This document shows positions 34,605 to 46,500 of a stretch of 64,000 bases of DNA, in pieces (positions within the stretch are counted from its first letter, which is position 1; each line of letters opens with the position of its first letter). The stretch comes from Patellifolia procumbens. Lineage: Eukaryota; Streptophyta; Magnoliopsida; Caryophyllales; Amaranthaceae. The stretch spans positions 9,114,001 through 9,178,000 of the forward strand of contig CANSGD010000193.1 in NCBI GenBank assembly GCA_947645195.1. The letters are read 5' to 3'. The translations under genes were made by a program, and so were the position numbers. The notes beneath the pieces were generated by a model that worked only from the letters and a program-made list of their open reading frames with translations, was not told the origin of the DNA and searched no databases.

Positions 34605-36686
34605 AACGACTGTCCTCCTGCTTCCTTCTTTTCTCATTTGGGCTACTCATCTGAGTGAGGAAGTCAGGGGGCGGTTCTATAAGAACTGGTGCAAGTCTAA
34701 GAAAACTTGCACCAAGTACTCAGCAAAGAGGGCAGGAAAGATATTCAGGCTCAGCTTGACAAGTTGAAGAAGTACGCAACTGTCATCAAGTCTTGGCCCA
34801 CAACCAGATCAGGACGCTCTCCTTGCTGTAATTTTGACTTAGTATTTTGTTTGTACTTCATGGATATTTTGCTGAAATTCTTATGCTTTGTAATCACATT
34901 AGGAGGTTTCTTTTGCCGTTTGGTTTTGTTGTAGTAAAATGGAAACTCAGTAGTGCTGTACTTTTGTGAACTTTGGCATCGTCCACTTGGATGAGTAGCC
35001 CAAATGAGAATCCTTCTTTCAACTTGGCCAATGTTTATTCTAGTATTTTCTCTTAAAGATCATTCCATGTGATTGCCTGTTTTTATCCTCATCTTGAATC
35101 ACTCTTTGGGACAAAGATGTTCTAAACAGGTATGCCAAGATTAACAATTTTTCTAAGTATACTCTTTCTTCGTCTAAAGGAGAATCATAGCTTAGTCCAA
35201 GATGACATTGATCAGATTCTTTTGACGGGGAGCATACTATATAGACGCGGATCATCAAGCAGGCCATTTTCTGTCTATATGATTCTTTTACTCGTCCATA
35301 GAAACTGTAACTTACTCGTCCAAAGAAACTGTTAACCAATCTTGACTCGTCCTTCGTCAAATCCGTTTAGACGATGATTTTTGTTAAGGCGCGGTACTTT
35401 AACATGAAACCTTAAGCGGATAACATACTGTGCTGACGAGGAGGCATCATCCTTCAAATTCTTCTAAGTTATCAGGTTACTCGTCCTTTCAAGAAACAAG
35501 GATACTCGTCTTAGTTTAACAAAATGTCTTGACCATCATTGCCCCATGAAGGAAAGCGGCCAAGGTAAACATCTAGACGACTCTCATCTCTACTTTTTGA
35601 GATACACTCGTCCTGCCTTTTCTTGGCTAGTTTTTTAGACGATTGTTGCCCCATAAATGAAGACGTCCAGTGTATAAACCTCTTAGACGAGTAGATAAAC
35701 CATCTTGTAAATATGTGCTGACGTTTTCCTTCTCGAACTAGCTATTGGTCCAAATACCTGAGCTTCAAAGGACGACGTCTAAGGACTATACTTTGGACGT
35801 TTTCCTTCTTGACCCAACTATTGGTTGAATACCAAGTTATGTTTAAGGGAAGACGTCCAAGGGTCTATTGGTTAAATACCAAGTTATGTTCAAGGGAAGA
35901 CGTCCAAGGGTCAATTGTTGGACGTTTTCCTTTTTGAACTAACTTTGGTTTTTATCAATGTAAGATTGAAAACGTCCAAGGATTATTCTTTGGACATTTT
36001 TCTTTTTGAACTGAACTTGGTTTGTATCCATGTAAAATTGAAGTCGTCCAAGGATTATTCTTTCCTTGCTGGACATGGTACCATATGCCCCCTTCTTAGG
36101 ATGCCTCTTGGTCTATTCCTAGACGAAGGCATCGTACGAAGGAAAGTGTAGTTCGTCCTTGAAGTAATAAATGAGACCTTCTTTACTAAGGCGTCTCATT
36201 TAGGCCAGTTTCCTTTGAGTAATAATACCTTTGCGTATTAATAGGTATTATGATGGAGCTTTCCTTTACTAAGGAAAGACGTCTCTCTAGCCGGCTTCCT
36301 TCAGGAAGTAGTGTTCGTCTAATTTCAAAGTTTTGCTGAACTTAGTTTTAGACGATTTACTAATTGCTTCTTGTCAAAGTGAAAACCTTTAATCAAGAAG
36401 TCTTTATTTATCAACTATGTCTTGAACAGATTGTGATGATTTTGCAGACGTCTTCCATGGGGAAGTGATATCTGTCTTTCACAATAGTCTTTCTCGGTTT
36501 ATTATCTAATAACCATCTTTCGTCCATCCATGGTAAAATGCCCCAAGATGGCTATGGATAAAATGCCCCTTGCTGAATATGTTGTAGGACAAGTTATTGA
36601 TCAACAGTTAATCCATATATAATGTAACAACTCAAGCTATAGACAGGAATTTAGAATGTATTAATGTGAAGTTTGCTTAGCCTAAG
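34605..36686. other. Tat 3' region between integrase and the antisense ORF, with a second tandem array
   Basis: No ORF of note. From about 35720 to 36065, units with GGACGTTTTCCTT(C/T)TT, AACTA(A)CTTTGGTT and GACGTCCAAGG recur roughly every 70-90 bp (35721, 35807, 35924, 35993). This is the complement of the GAAGGAAAACGTC core of the intron array, so the two arrays face opposite ways. Short AGACGA/CGTCC words are scattered across the whole region. Confidence 0.7.
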
Positions 36687-37449
36687 CTAAGGTACATAGA
36701 ATACATTTCTAAATGATTTTTCTGTGCCGTAGCACTTCGTTTGCAAAATATAAAAAACTACAAACTGCTTTAAACATAGTATTTTTTTCAGGTTGTCGGA
36801 ATTCCAGGTTCGTGGTATGGGGCGTCCAACTAATTCTTGTAGCTTAAATGTGCCACTGCGAACCTCTTCGACCACCAAATAAGGACCTTCCCAGTTCGGG
36901 GTTAACTTGCCCAGTTTCTTTGCTCGTCCTACAGCTTCCATCTTTCGGAGGACCAGATCCCCTAATTTGAGAGGTCGTCTGGTCACCCGTTTGTTGAACT
37001 CCCTAGCCATGCGTAATTTGTACAATTCCATCCTCAAAAGAGCATTACCTCGGACTTCTGGCAACTTATCCAATGCCAGACGCATTGTCGCCCAGTTGGT
37101 CTCCTCTGAATATAACATGACGCGTAGGGTGGGTTCCTCAATTTCAATGGGTAGGACAGCCTCTGTTCCATAGACCAGCATGAAGGGCGTCTCCCCTGTT
37201 GAATTCTTGGCTGTAGTTCAGATGGACCAAAGGACCAGCTGAAGCTCTTCCACCCAAAAGACCTTGGCGTTTTCTAACTTCTTCTTTATGCCTTCAGATA
37301 TGATCTTATTGAAAGCTTCTACCTGGCCGTTTGCTTGTGGATGTGCAACAGCAGCAAAGTGGGATTTCATCTCTCTTTCTGAGAGCCAGTCCTTCAGTTT
37401 AAGAGTCTCAAACTGTGGTCCATTGTCGAACACAATCGACTGGGGCATC
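36687..37449 (-). pseudogene. Tat integrase, C-terminal part
   Basis: Continues the integrase cut at 54502. It has the second catalytic Asp (IVFDNGPQFE) and the catalytic Glu (ANGQVEAFNKII), then the typical TGETPFMLVYGTEAVLP stretch and a C-terminal fold ending NSDNLKKI. One in-frame TGA near 37218 sits where the family has a codon before TTAKNSTGETP; CGA to TGA would explain it. Integrase joins cDNA to host DNA. This copy is dead by insertion and nonsense. Confidence 0.85.
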
Positions 37450-39100
37450 TGATATCACGTATTTATATAGAGTTTTCTCCCTTATTTACAAGCTAATTTG
37501 TGCGTCATTGGAGCTCTTGGGAGCTATTTTGTGCTAACTATCGTATGTAGTTGTGGTTTCGTGTTTTAGTATTGAATTGCAGGTTTTATGGAGTTTTCTC
37601 CTTATTCCCGAGCCATTTGGAAGCAACCACGGCTTAAGGAGATGTTATGAGGCACGTAGGATGGCTCACGAGCTTTATGGATAGTTTAGGAGGTCCCAAG
37701 ACCCCTAAAAGTGAAGATTAGAGAGCAAAGGAGTCAAAAAGGGTTTTCCGTGCACTGATCGGGCAGAAATGGCCCGATCGGGCGAAGTATTTATGATCGG
37801 GTATGAAAGTTGCGGACCCGATCGGGCGATGTTTGCCCGATCGAATCGGGCGATGTTTGCCCGATCGAATCGGGCGAGAACACATGTGCCCAGACCCGAT
37901 CGGGCATCTACCGCCCGACCCCATCGGGTCTAGTGCTGCTAGGTCTTATTGGGACGCTGCGGAGGAGGCGAGCTTGCTGGCACTTTTTTTCGCCAGACCC
38001 GATCGGGTGACTACCGCCCGACCCGATCGGGTGGGCCGCTTTTCTCGCCTTATTGCTGCACTGCTGCTGCCAGAGCCCAGAAGTGAAGTTGGTGGAATTT
38101 GTATGTGGACCCGATCGGGTACTGTGCTCGGGCCCGATCGGGTCTGGTGCTTTAATCGCGCTTTTTCACTTTTTGTTTCCGTTTTTAGTGAACTTGAGGG
38201 GTATTATAAATACCTTTTTCCTCATTATCTTTCATTCATCTTTTATTCATCTTTCATTAGGTTTTAGACTAGTTTTATTCTTCATTGTTCTTAGTTTAAT
38301 TCAAACACTTTAGATTAATTTAGAGGTGATCAAACCTATTTCGATTTCAATAAAAGTTCCTGCTTTCCGTCAATTGGTAATCTTCTCTACTCTTTATCTC
38401 TTTAATTACTTTGATTGCTTAGTTTGTTTATTTAATTGTTCATGATGCAATTCTTAGGATTTCCAATTAGTTTTGTTGTTGTCAATTCGATTATGAGTGA
38501 GTAGTCCTCTTTCTAGGGTGTTAGATAGGAAAGCCATGTTTATACCATGATTGCGATTTAGAATTCTATCAATTTCTAGGGCTTGATTAGGGTGATTGTG
38601 ATGTGGTTTGTTCTTTATTGAGTAGTTAACGTTATTGCGCAGTTTCGTTGGTTGCTTGTGGTTAATAGTCGTTTGCACAGATCCGTCTTACGACTAGAGG
38701 CCTAGGACACGTCAGTAGTTCTGATTACGTTAGTGAATATGCGGCGTATGTTGAACTATGAGCGTTGAGTCTTAACCATAGCTCAACATAGGCTCTAATC
38801 TCCCGACTCTTGACTTAGGTTTTGGTAGTAGTTGACCCTAATTGATTGGTATAAGCATGGTGGACCGACCTAATACCCTAGGTTTTTATTCCATAGTTAA
38901 ATCCTCAATTTATTCCGTCTTCTGTAGTCTATTCTTTAGTTTAATTAATTTCTTCCCTGATTTCATCTGGAGTAGCTGAATTGGTTGAATATTGATTTAG
39001 AAACTCTGTCTCCCTGTGGATTCGACCCTGCTTCCACTGACTACCTAGTTAGAGGTCCGTAGGTTTATTTTTGATTAGGTGACACGACTAAAATCCATCA
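37450..39100 (+). repeat. Outer element 5' LTR (1,651 bp)
   Basis: TGATATCACG...AAATCCATCA. TATA box TATTATAAATA at about 38202-38212 and AATAAA in TTCAATAAAAG near 38346. About the first 400 bp match the LTR at 41752, whereas much of the rest shares variants with the 52855 LTR. Confidence 0.9.
37756..38142. repeat. CCCGATCGGG palindrome array in U3
   Basis: Seven perfect CCCGATCGGG copies plus about five variants (GATCGGG, CCCGATCGAATCGGG, CCCGACCCCATCGGG) in under 400 bp, ending about 60 bp before the TATA box. The same array is at 42060-42420, 49950-50312, 53160-53545 and, inverted, 33900-34230. Spacing is irregular, so it is not a simple satellite. Confidence 0.9.
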
Positions 39101-39124
39101 AATTTTGGCGCCGTTGCCGGGGAG
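39101..39124 (+). other. Primer-binding site of the outer element
   Basis: AATTTTGGCGCCGTTGCCGG directly follows the LTR. The same sequence follows the inner 5' LTR at 43376. TGGCGCCGTTGCC-type sites are common in plant Athila and Tat elements. Confidence 0.75.
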
Positions 39125-39237
39125 ACGGCTAGTTCTCTAAGTTTTTATTTAATTATTTGGTCTACTTCTCTGTACCTCATTGGAACTTCATTGTTTCAAT
39201 CGAGGTACGTTTTACTGCTGCTTTTTGTTTCTTTTGT

Positions 39238-41704
39238 ATGCCCAGGTCCCAAAGAAACGGTTTCCCAATTCCAGCGGACCCCGATCTTACTAGGACAATC
39301 AGGCGGATCCGAAAGATAAACCAGAAAGAAAAGCAGTCTGTTCAGCTGAACACCTCTGGAACAGACACCTTGAATTCAGTTATGTCAAAATCACTGAAGT
39401 CATATGGGGTGCCCAACCCGGATGGTCTTTCTACTGGACCACCCATGCCCACCATCGCCGCTAACAACTTTGAGATTAAGCCTGGACTCATCAGCATGGT
39501 CCAGCAAAATCAGTTTGGTGGGCATCCTACTGAAGATCCGGCAAATCATCTGCAACGGTTTCAACAACTTTGTCGAACCGTTAAACATGCCGGCGTCACT
39601 CCAGATCAACTTAAAGTCATGTTGTTCGAGTTTTCACTGAGAGATAGAGCCCAAAAATGGTTGAACGATGTGAAAGAAACTGAGTGGAGTGAGATTTCTG
39701 CTGCATTTCTGAGAGAGTATTACCCACCCACTAAAACAGCAGAAATCAGAAATAAACTAGCCACGTTTTCCCAAGAGCCTGATGAAACATTAAGGGAAGC
39801 GTGGGCTAGGTTTAGAGATCTACAGAGAGAGTGTCCACACCATAATATGGACAAATGGTTCTTGACGCAGACATTCTACAATGGTCTGCAGCCTCAGACG
39901 AAGTGTATTGTTGATTCGTCTGCAGGAGGAGTGTTTTTAGACAAGGCAGTTGATGAGGGTTATGAATTCATATCAAATCTTGAACCCAATGACCATTCAT
40001 CATCTAGGAGTTTGACTAAGAAGGTACTTGAAGTTGACGCTATTTCATTGCTTACATCTCAGATGGCGCAACTAACTCAGCAGCTAATGAAGTCTTCTAG
40101 TCCGACACCTCCACCCATGAGTATCAATGCTATGTCTGCAGTAGAACCCATTACCTCATCTTACTGCGAGGTATGTGGTGTTCAGGGTCACTTTGGGCAT
40201 GACTGTCAGTTCAGTCAATTTCAGATGGAGCAGGCAAACGCCTTTCAACAAAGGCCACAAACCTTCCCCCTCCACATAACTACCAAAATCCACAAAACTA
40301 TCAACCTCCACCTCCACAAAACTATCCTAAACCCTCATACCATCAAACCCCACAAAATTTCAATAGACCACCACCACAAAACTTCCATCACCATAACAAC
40401 TTCCAAACTCCACAAAACTTTCCCACCCCACCTCCACAAAACAACAACCCACAAGAGCCCCCCATATCTGAAGTGATGAAACTGATGTTAAGCATGAAAA
40501 AGGCAAATGAGGAGGCACAAAGAGCCCAAGAGCGACAGATGCTAGCCATGCAAAGATCTAATGAGGAGGCACAAAGAGCCCAAGAGAAAAGCATCAAACT
40601 TCTCGAGGCTCAAGTTGCACAATTAGCAAGCTCTAATGCTCAGAGGCGGCAGGGGGAATTGCCAGGGCAACCCGTTCAGAGAGAACATGTGAATGCCATC
40701 ACTCTTCGTAGTGGCATTGCATATGATGCTCCTCCAGTGCCCGTTGATGAGGTTACCCTAACTGCAGGGAAAAAAAGGGTGGTAGAGGAAGGAAAAAGGA
40801 AAAATTCGACGTCTGAAGTCGATTTGTCTGCAGAAGCTGAACAGACAGGGAAGAAAAAGGAGAAGGTTTCTGAAACGCCTTTTACACCAAGGCTACCTTT
40901 TCCTCACAGGATGCAACAATCTAAGGTCGATCAGCAATTTGGTAAGTTCTTGGCTATGGTCAAGAACCTTGAGGTAACAATTCCATTTACAGATTTAATT
41001 ACCCAAGTGCCTGTTTATGCCAAATTTCTGAAAGACATGATCACTAAGAAAAGATACTTTGGTGGGGTAGAACGTGTCGCTCTTACTGAAGAGTGTAGTG
41101 CTTTTATCCAAAATAAAACCCCACCAAAGTTAAAAGATCCTGGTAGTTTTTCTATACCCTGCCATCTTGGACCTATTTTTATTGATAAGGCTTTGTGTGA
41201 TTTAGGTGCTTCTGTTTCTGTTATGCCATTGTCTGTTTATAAGAAACTGAACATGGGAGCCCTTAAATGCACACAAATCACTTTACAGATGGCGGATCGT
41301 TCTATAAAATACCCTCTAGGTGTTTTAGAAGATGTTCCTGTTAGGGTTGGGAAATTCTATATCCCTGTTGATTTTGTGGTATTAGATATGGATGAGGATG
41401 CCAGATCCCTATTATCTTGGGTAGGCCGTTTTTGTGTACTGCAGGTGCTGTCATTGATGTCAAGTCTGGGTCTTTAACTCTGAGTGTTGGTGATGATAAA
41501 GTGGTTTTTAAACTAACCAATGCTGTTAAGGCTCCTATGCTTGAACAATCTTTTTGCAGGGATAAGGTTTTAGATGAAGTAGGGGTGGAGAAGGTTCCAA
41601 TTCCACCTAAGGTTGCCTCACCGTCTGGAGGCATTGTCAAGAACATTTGGAGGAGAAAGATGTTTGATGAGGGTGGCACTCATTGCCAAGCCCCTCCTAT
41701 TTGA
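39238..41704 (+). pseudogene. Outer element gag-protease
   Basis: Starts at ATG 39238 (MPRSQRNGF...). It carries a capsid domain (GHPTEDPANHLQRFQQLCRT...), the zinc knuckle CEVCGVQGHFGHDC near 40165, a Pro/Gln/Asn/His-rich linker, a coiled coil and an Athila-type protease (DLGASVSVMPLS near 41200, LGRPFL-type end). Compared with the inner copy it has one base fewer in a C-run near 40265 and one C fewer near 41401, giving two frameshifts. Not functional as a single protein. Confidence 0.85.
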
Positions 41705-41751
41705 GAGAGGGAGGATTATGGTCGTGCGGGACTTTTATAAACCAGCGCTGT

Positions 41752-43375
41752 TGATATCACGTATTTATATAGAGTTTTCTCCCTTATTTACAAGCTAATT
41801 TGTGCGTCATTGGAGCTCTTGGGAGCTATTTTGTGCTAACTATCGTATGTAGTTGTGGTTTCGTGTTTTAGTATTGAATTGCAGGTTTTATGGAGTTTTC
41901 TCCTTATTCCCGAGCCATTTGGAAGCAACCACGGCTTAAGGAGATGTTATGAGGCACGTAGGATGGCTCACGAGCTTTATGGATAGTTTAGGAGGTCCCA
42001 AGACCCCTAAAAGTGAAGATTAGAGAGCAAAGGAGTCAAAAAGGGTTTTCCGTGCACTGATCGGGCAGAAATGGCCCGATCGGGCGAAGTATTTATGATC
42101 GGGTATGAAAGTTGCGGACCCGATCGGGCGATGTTTGCCCGATCGAATCGGGCGAGGAAGCATGTCCCCAGACCCGATCGGGTGACTACCGCCCGAACCG
42201 ATCGGGTGGAGTGCTGCTTGGTCTCGTTGCGGTGCTACAGGCGAGGGCTACACGCTTGCCCAAGTTGTCGCCAGACCCGATCGGGTGACTACCGCCCGAC
42301 CCGATCGGGTGGGCCGTTTTTCTCGCTTTATTGCTGCACTGCTGCTGCCAGAGCCCAGAAGTGAAGTTGGGAAATTTGTATGTGGACCCGATCGGGTACT
42401 GTGCTCGGGCCCGATCGGGTCTGGTGCTTTAATCGCGCTTTTTCACTTTTTGTTTCCGTTTTTAGTGAACTTGAGGGGTATTATAAATACCTTTTTCCTC
42501 ATCTATCTTTGATCATCTTTTATTCATCTCTCATTAGGTTTTAGACTAGTTTTATTCTACATTGCTCTTAGTTTAATTCAAACACTTTAGATTAATTTAG
42601 AGGTGATCAAACCTATTTCGATTTCAATAAAAGTTCCCGCTTTCCGTTAATTGGTACTCTTCTCTACTCTTTATCTCTTTAATTACTTTGATTGCTTAGT
42701 TTAATTATTTAATTGTTCATGATGCAATGCTTAGGGTTTCATATTAGTTTTGTTGTTGCCGATTCGATTATGAGTGAGTAGTTCTCTTTCTAGGGTGTTA
42801 GATAGGAAAGCCATGTTTATACCATGATTGTGATTTAGATTTCTATCAATTTCTAGGGCTTGATTAGGGTGATTGTGATGTGGTTTGTTCTTATTGAGTA
42901 ATTAATGTCAGTGTACAATTTCATTGATTGCTAGTGGTTAATAGTTGTTTGCACAGATCCGTCTTACGACTAGAGGCCTAGGACACATCAGTAGTTCTGA
43001 TTACGTTAGTGAACATGCGGCGTATGTTGAACTATGAGCGTTGAGTCTTAACCATAGCTCAACATAGGCTCTAATCCCCCGACTCTTGACTTAGGTTTTA
43101 ATAGTAGTTGACCCTATTTGATTGGTATAAGCATGGTGGACCGACCTAATACCCTAGACTTTTATTCCATAGTTTAATCCTCGATTTATTCAGTCTTCCG
43201 TAGTCTATTCCTTAGTTTAATTATTTCCTTTCTGATTTCATCTGGAGTAGCTGAATTGATTGAATATTGATTTAGAAACTCTGTCTCCCTGTGGATTCGA
43301 CCCTGCTTCCACTGACTACCTAGTTAGAGGCCCGTAGGTTTATTTTTGATTAGGTGACACGACTAAATCCTATCA
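41752..43375 (+). repeat. Inner element 5' LTR (1,624 bp)
   Basis: TGATATCACG...AATCCTATCA, followed by the primer-binding site at 43376. Seven perfect CCCGATCGGG copies at 42073-42420. TATA box TATTATAAATA near 42478-42488. Confidence 0.92.
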
Positions 43376-43512
43376 AATTTTGGCGCCGTTGCCGGGGAGA
43401 CGGCTAGTTCTCTAAGTTTTTATTTAATTATTTGGTCTACTTCTCTGTACCTCATTGGAACTTCATTGTTTCAATCGAGGTACCCTTTACTGCTGCTTTT
43501 TGTTTCTTTTGT

Positions 43513-46500
43513 ATGCCCAGGTCCCAAAGAAACGGTTCCCCCATTCCAGCGGACCCTGATCTTGATAGGACAATTAGGCGGATCCGAAAGATAAAGCAGA
43601 AAGACAAGCAGTCTGTTCAGCTGAACACCTCTGGAACAGACACCTTGAATTCAGTTATGTCAAAATCACTGAAGTCATATGGGGTGCCCAACCCGGATGG
43701 TCTTTCTACTTGTAACAGCCGGAATTTTAAGCAGCTTGGGTTTAAAGTAATTATATTAAGTTATTTAATTAGGATTCTAAAGTATTTCAGGTTAAGAGAG
43801 TTACTTGGATTGTTAGTTATGTTAAGTTCCAATTGGTTTTAGTGCTTAAAGTAGATTAGAATACTCTCCAACACCATATGAGGACAAAAGTGGGTAAAAT
43901 CTATCATTCTTATTGGTTAGGAAGGTTTTAGAAACCAATAAAGAAGTTAGAAGATCCTTAAGAACCTTATTCATTAAGATTGTGAAAATCGTATAGTGAT
44001 CGTTTTATCGGGTAGCAACGAACTTCCAGTTAAAGAGCCTTTCGGGGTTGAATCCGAGCTTAGAATCTAACCAAACTTGATATATGACATGCTTGGGATG
44101 TCTTAAGGTTAGAATAGTCATTTGTTCCCAAGAATTACGTGGCTAAATAGGGTAAGTTCCTTAGTTAGTAAAACCTGGCCAGCTGAAGTTTCAGTTCAGA
44201 CCTATCCTCAAAGAAAGCTGCTTAGCAGCTACTTGGGTGTCGATATCCCAAAACTCTTGGCATGGATGAAAGCCAACACATCAAGCTAACACCTCAAGCA
44301 AGAGTCACCCAGAAAATCCATGAAACCGACCTTACCCAGAAGAGGTTTCCCTCCCCTAAGGGTACCGCCATTTACCTGCTATAAATAGCAGTTTTGGGTT
44401 TTCGGTTCTTTTCACCCAATTCTTCTTCAAAAACACCTACCTTTTATTATATATATCTATTCTAGACATCCATATTTATCTGTTCAAGCCTTTGTTCAAG
44501 CTTTAAAGCCTTGGGAAGGTATAGAAAACTCCATAGAAACAGCAAACAGGATGCTGTAAGTACAGCTTTGCATCCTCTTGTGTTTAGCTTACCTATTCAT
44601 GTTCTAAAGCTTGTTTAAACTAATCCTTAGCACCTTACTTACTCAGGGGAAGCTATAGGAAGGTTATATTGGTGAGACATGTTTATTTCGTTACTCAGAG
44701 GTAATAGGAATCATATTAAGTTTGATTTTACCGAGGTATGTAACTAGTGAAGAGTAGTCAATGGTTATTGATATCTATTGTTGTTTCTGTTATGAGGTGA
44801 ATGTTTTGGGACCTTGATTATGGAGTTCAAGAGATCCAATAGAACTACGGAGTTCTCGAAGTATCATATATCGATCTAAGAAAGGATTAAGCGGTTAAGG
44901 TAACTTTTATGTTCAGCAAAATTCTATTTCGTGCCCATGTGTTTTGTACTTCTATTTTGGTGAAGTAGTTCGTACTATGGCCATAGATATGAATGTGTTG
45001 TTGTGATTAAAACTGTGTTTTGGTTGATTATCAATAGTATTTGTTTTGGCTGGCTAGTTTATGAACTGAAATGAAAAGTGGGCAAGGTATAGGTAGAGGA
45101 GCTAAACAATAAATCAAAAATGAAGTGAAGTGGTCGTATCGAGTCCAAAGCCTATACTTGCCAGCGATTTGTGTAAGGGGATTGAGCTATGCCAGCCATA
45201 TATTATTAAATAAAGATTATTGTTTGCCAAGATTGATTTCAAAGTAATAAAACAATTTGAAATGAAAATGTTTTAAACGGGCTGAAGTAAGAGTTACGAG
45301 TTTTCCACTCATTTTGGATGTTTTCCTTGTTTTCTATTTCTTCTGTTATTTTCAGGTATATCATGGAAAGCTCGGAATGATTTGGAGATATCGGGATGTT
45401 GAAAACTTCCATTTACAGAGTTGTAGAATAAATTTCAAGTTTTAGTTTGGGGCTTAAGCTAAGATAGTTCGTATCAGATATCATTGATTTATTGTATTGT
45501 TCTGGGAACTTGAGTTAAAGACATCGTGTAATTTGAGATTCGGAATAAAGGATATTGTTTTGTGGGCCCATAACCCACAGGTCAAGGATCATGTATTTTA
45601 AGGTTGTTTCCGCTGCAAGTTCCATTTAAACTATTACTTATTATTATGGATTCCATGTTCATTGAGGTATGAGATTGCCAAGGGTGTTAAGCTAGCAGCT
45701 CGGGAGGCCGGGCTGTTACACTACTGGACCACCAATGCCCACCATCGCCGCTAACAACTTTGAGATTAAGCCTGGACTCATCAGCATGGTCCAGCAAAAT
45801 CAGTTTGGTGGGCATCCTACTGAAGATCCGGCAAATCATCTGCAACGGTTTCAACAACTTTGTCGAACCGTTAAACATGCCGGCGTCACTCCAGATCAAC
45901 TTAAAGTCATGTTGTTCGAGTTTTCACTGAGAGATAGAGCCCAAAAATGGTTGAACGATGTGAAAGAAACTGAGTGGAGTGAGATTTCTGCTGCATTTCT
46001 GAGAGAGTATTACCCACCCACTAAAACAGCAGAAATCAGAAATAAACTAGCCACGTTTTCCCAAGAGCCTGATGAAACATTAAGGGAAGCGTGGGCTAGG
46101 TTTAGAGATTTACAGAGAGAGTGTCCACACCATAATATGGACAAATGGTTCTTGACGCAGACATTCTACAATGGTCTGCAGCCTCAGACGAAGTGTATTG
46201 TTGATTCGTCTGCAGGAGGAGTGTTTTTAGACAAGGCAGTTGATGAGGGTTATGAATTCATATCAAATCTTGCAGCCAATGACCATTCATCATCTAGGAG
46301 TTTGACTAAGAAGGTACTTGAAGTTGACGCTATTTCATTGCTTACATCTCAGATGGCGCAACTAACTCAGCAGCTAATGAAGTCTTCTAGTCCGACACCC
46401 CCACCCATGAGTATCAATGCTATGTCTGCAGTAGCACCCATTACCTCATCTTACTGCGAGGTATGTGGTGTTCAGGGTCACTTTGGGCATGACTGTCAGT

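Noticed and set aside
37756..38142. CRISPR-like array of short repeats
   Set aside because: Repeats are only 10 bp with irregular spacing, lie in plant LTRs, and have no spacers of constant length or cas genes.
37803..38313. Long ORFs with repeated PDRV/RSG-type peptides over the GATCGGG arrays (also near 33.8-34.2, 42.1-42.5, 50.0-50.4 and 53.2-53.7 kb)
   Set aside because: They are by-products of a short G+C-rich palindromic DNA repeat in LTR U3 regions. They occur in several frames and both strands and have no start-context or domain.
40388..40597. Minus-strand Trp/Leu-rich ORFs over the gag linker (also 46626-46946)
   Set aside because: They are complements of the Pro/Gln/Asn-rich linker of gag.
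43711..45720. DNA transposon call from the 10-bp terminal inverted repeats
   Set aside because: The 5-bp duplication, TG...CA ends, internal TATA box and 2-kb non-coding length fit a solo LTR better; TGTAAC/GTTACA ends are common in Tekay-type LTRs.
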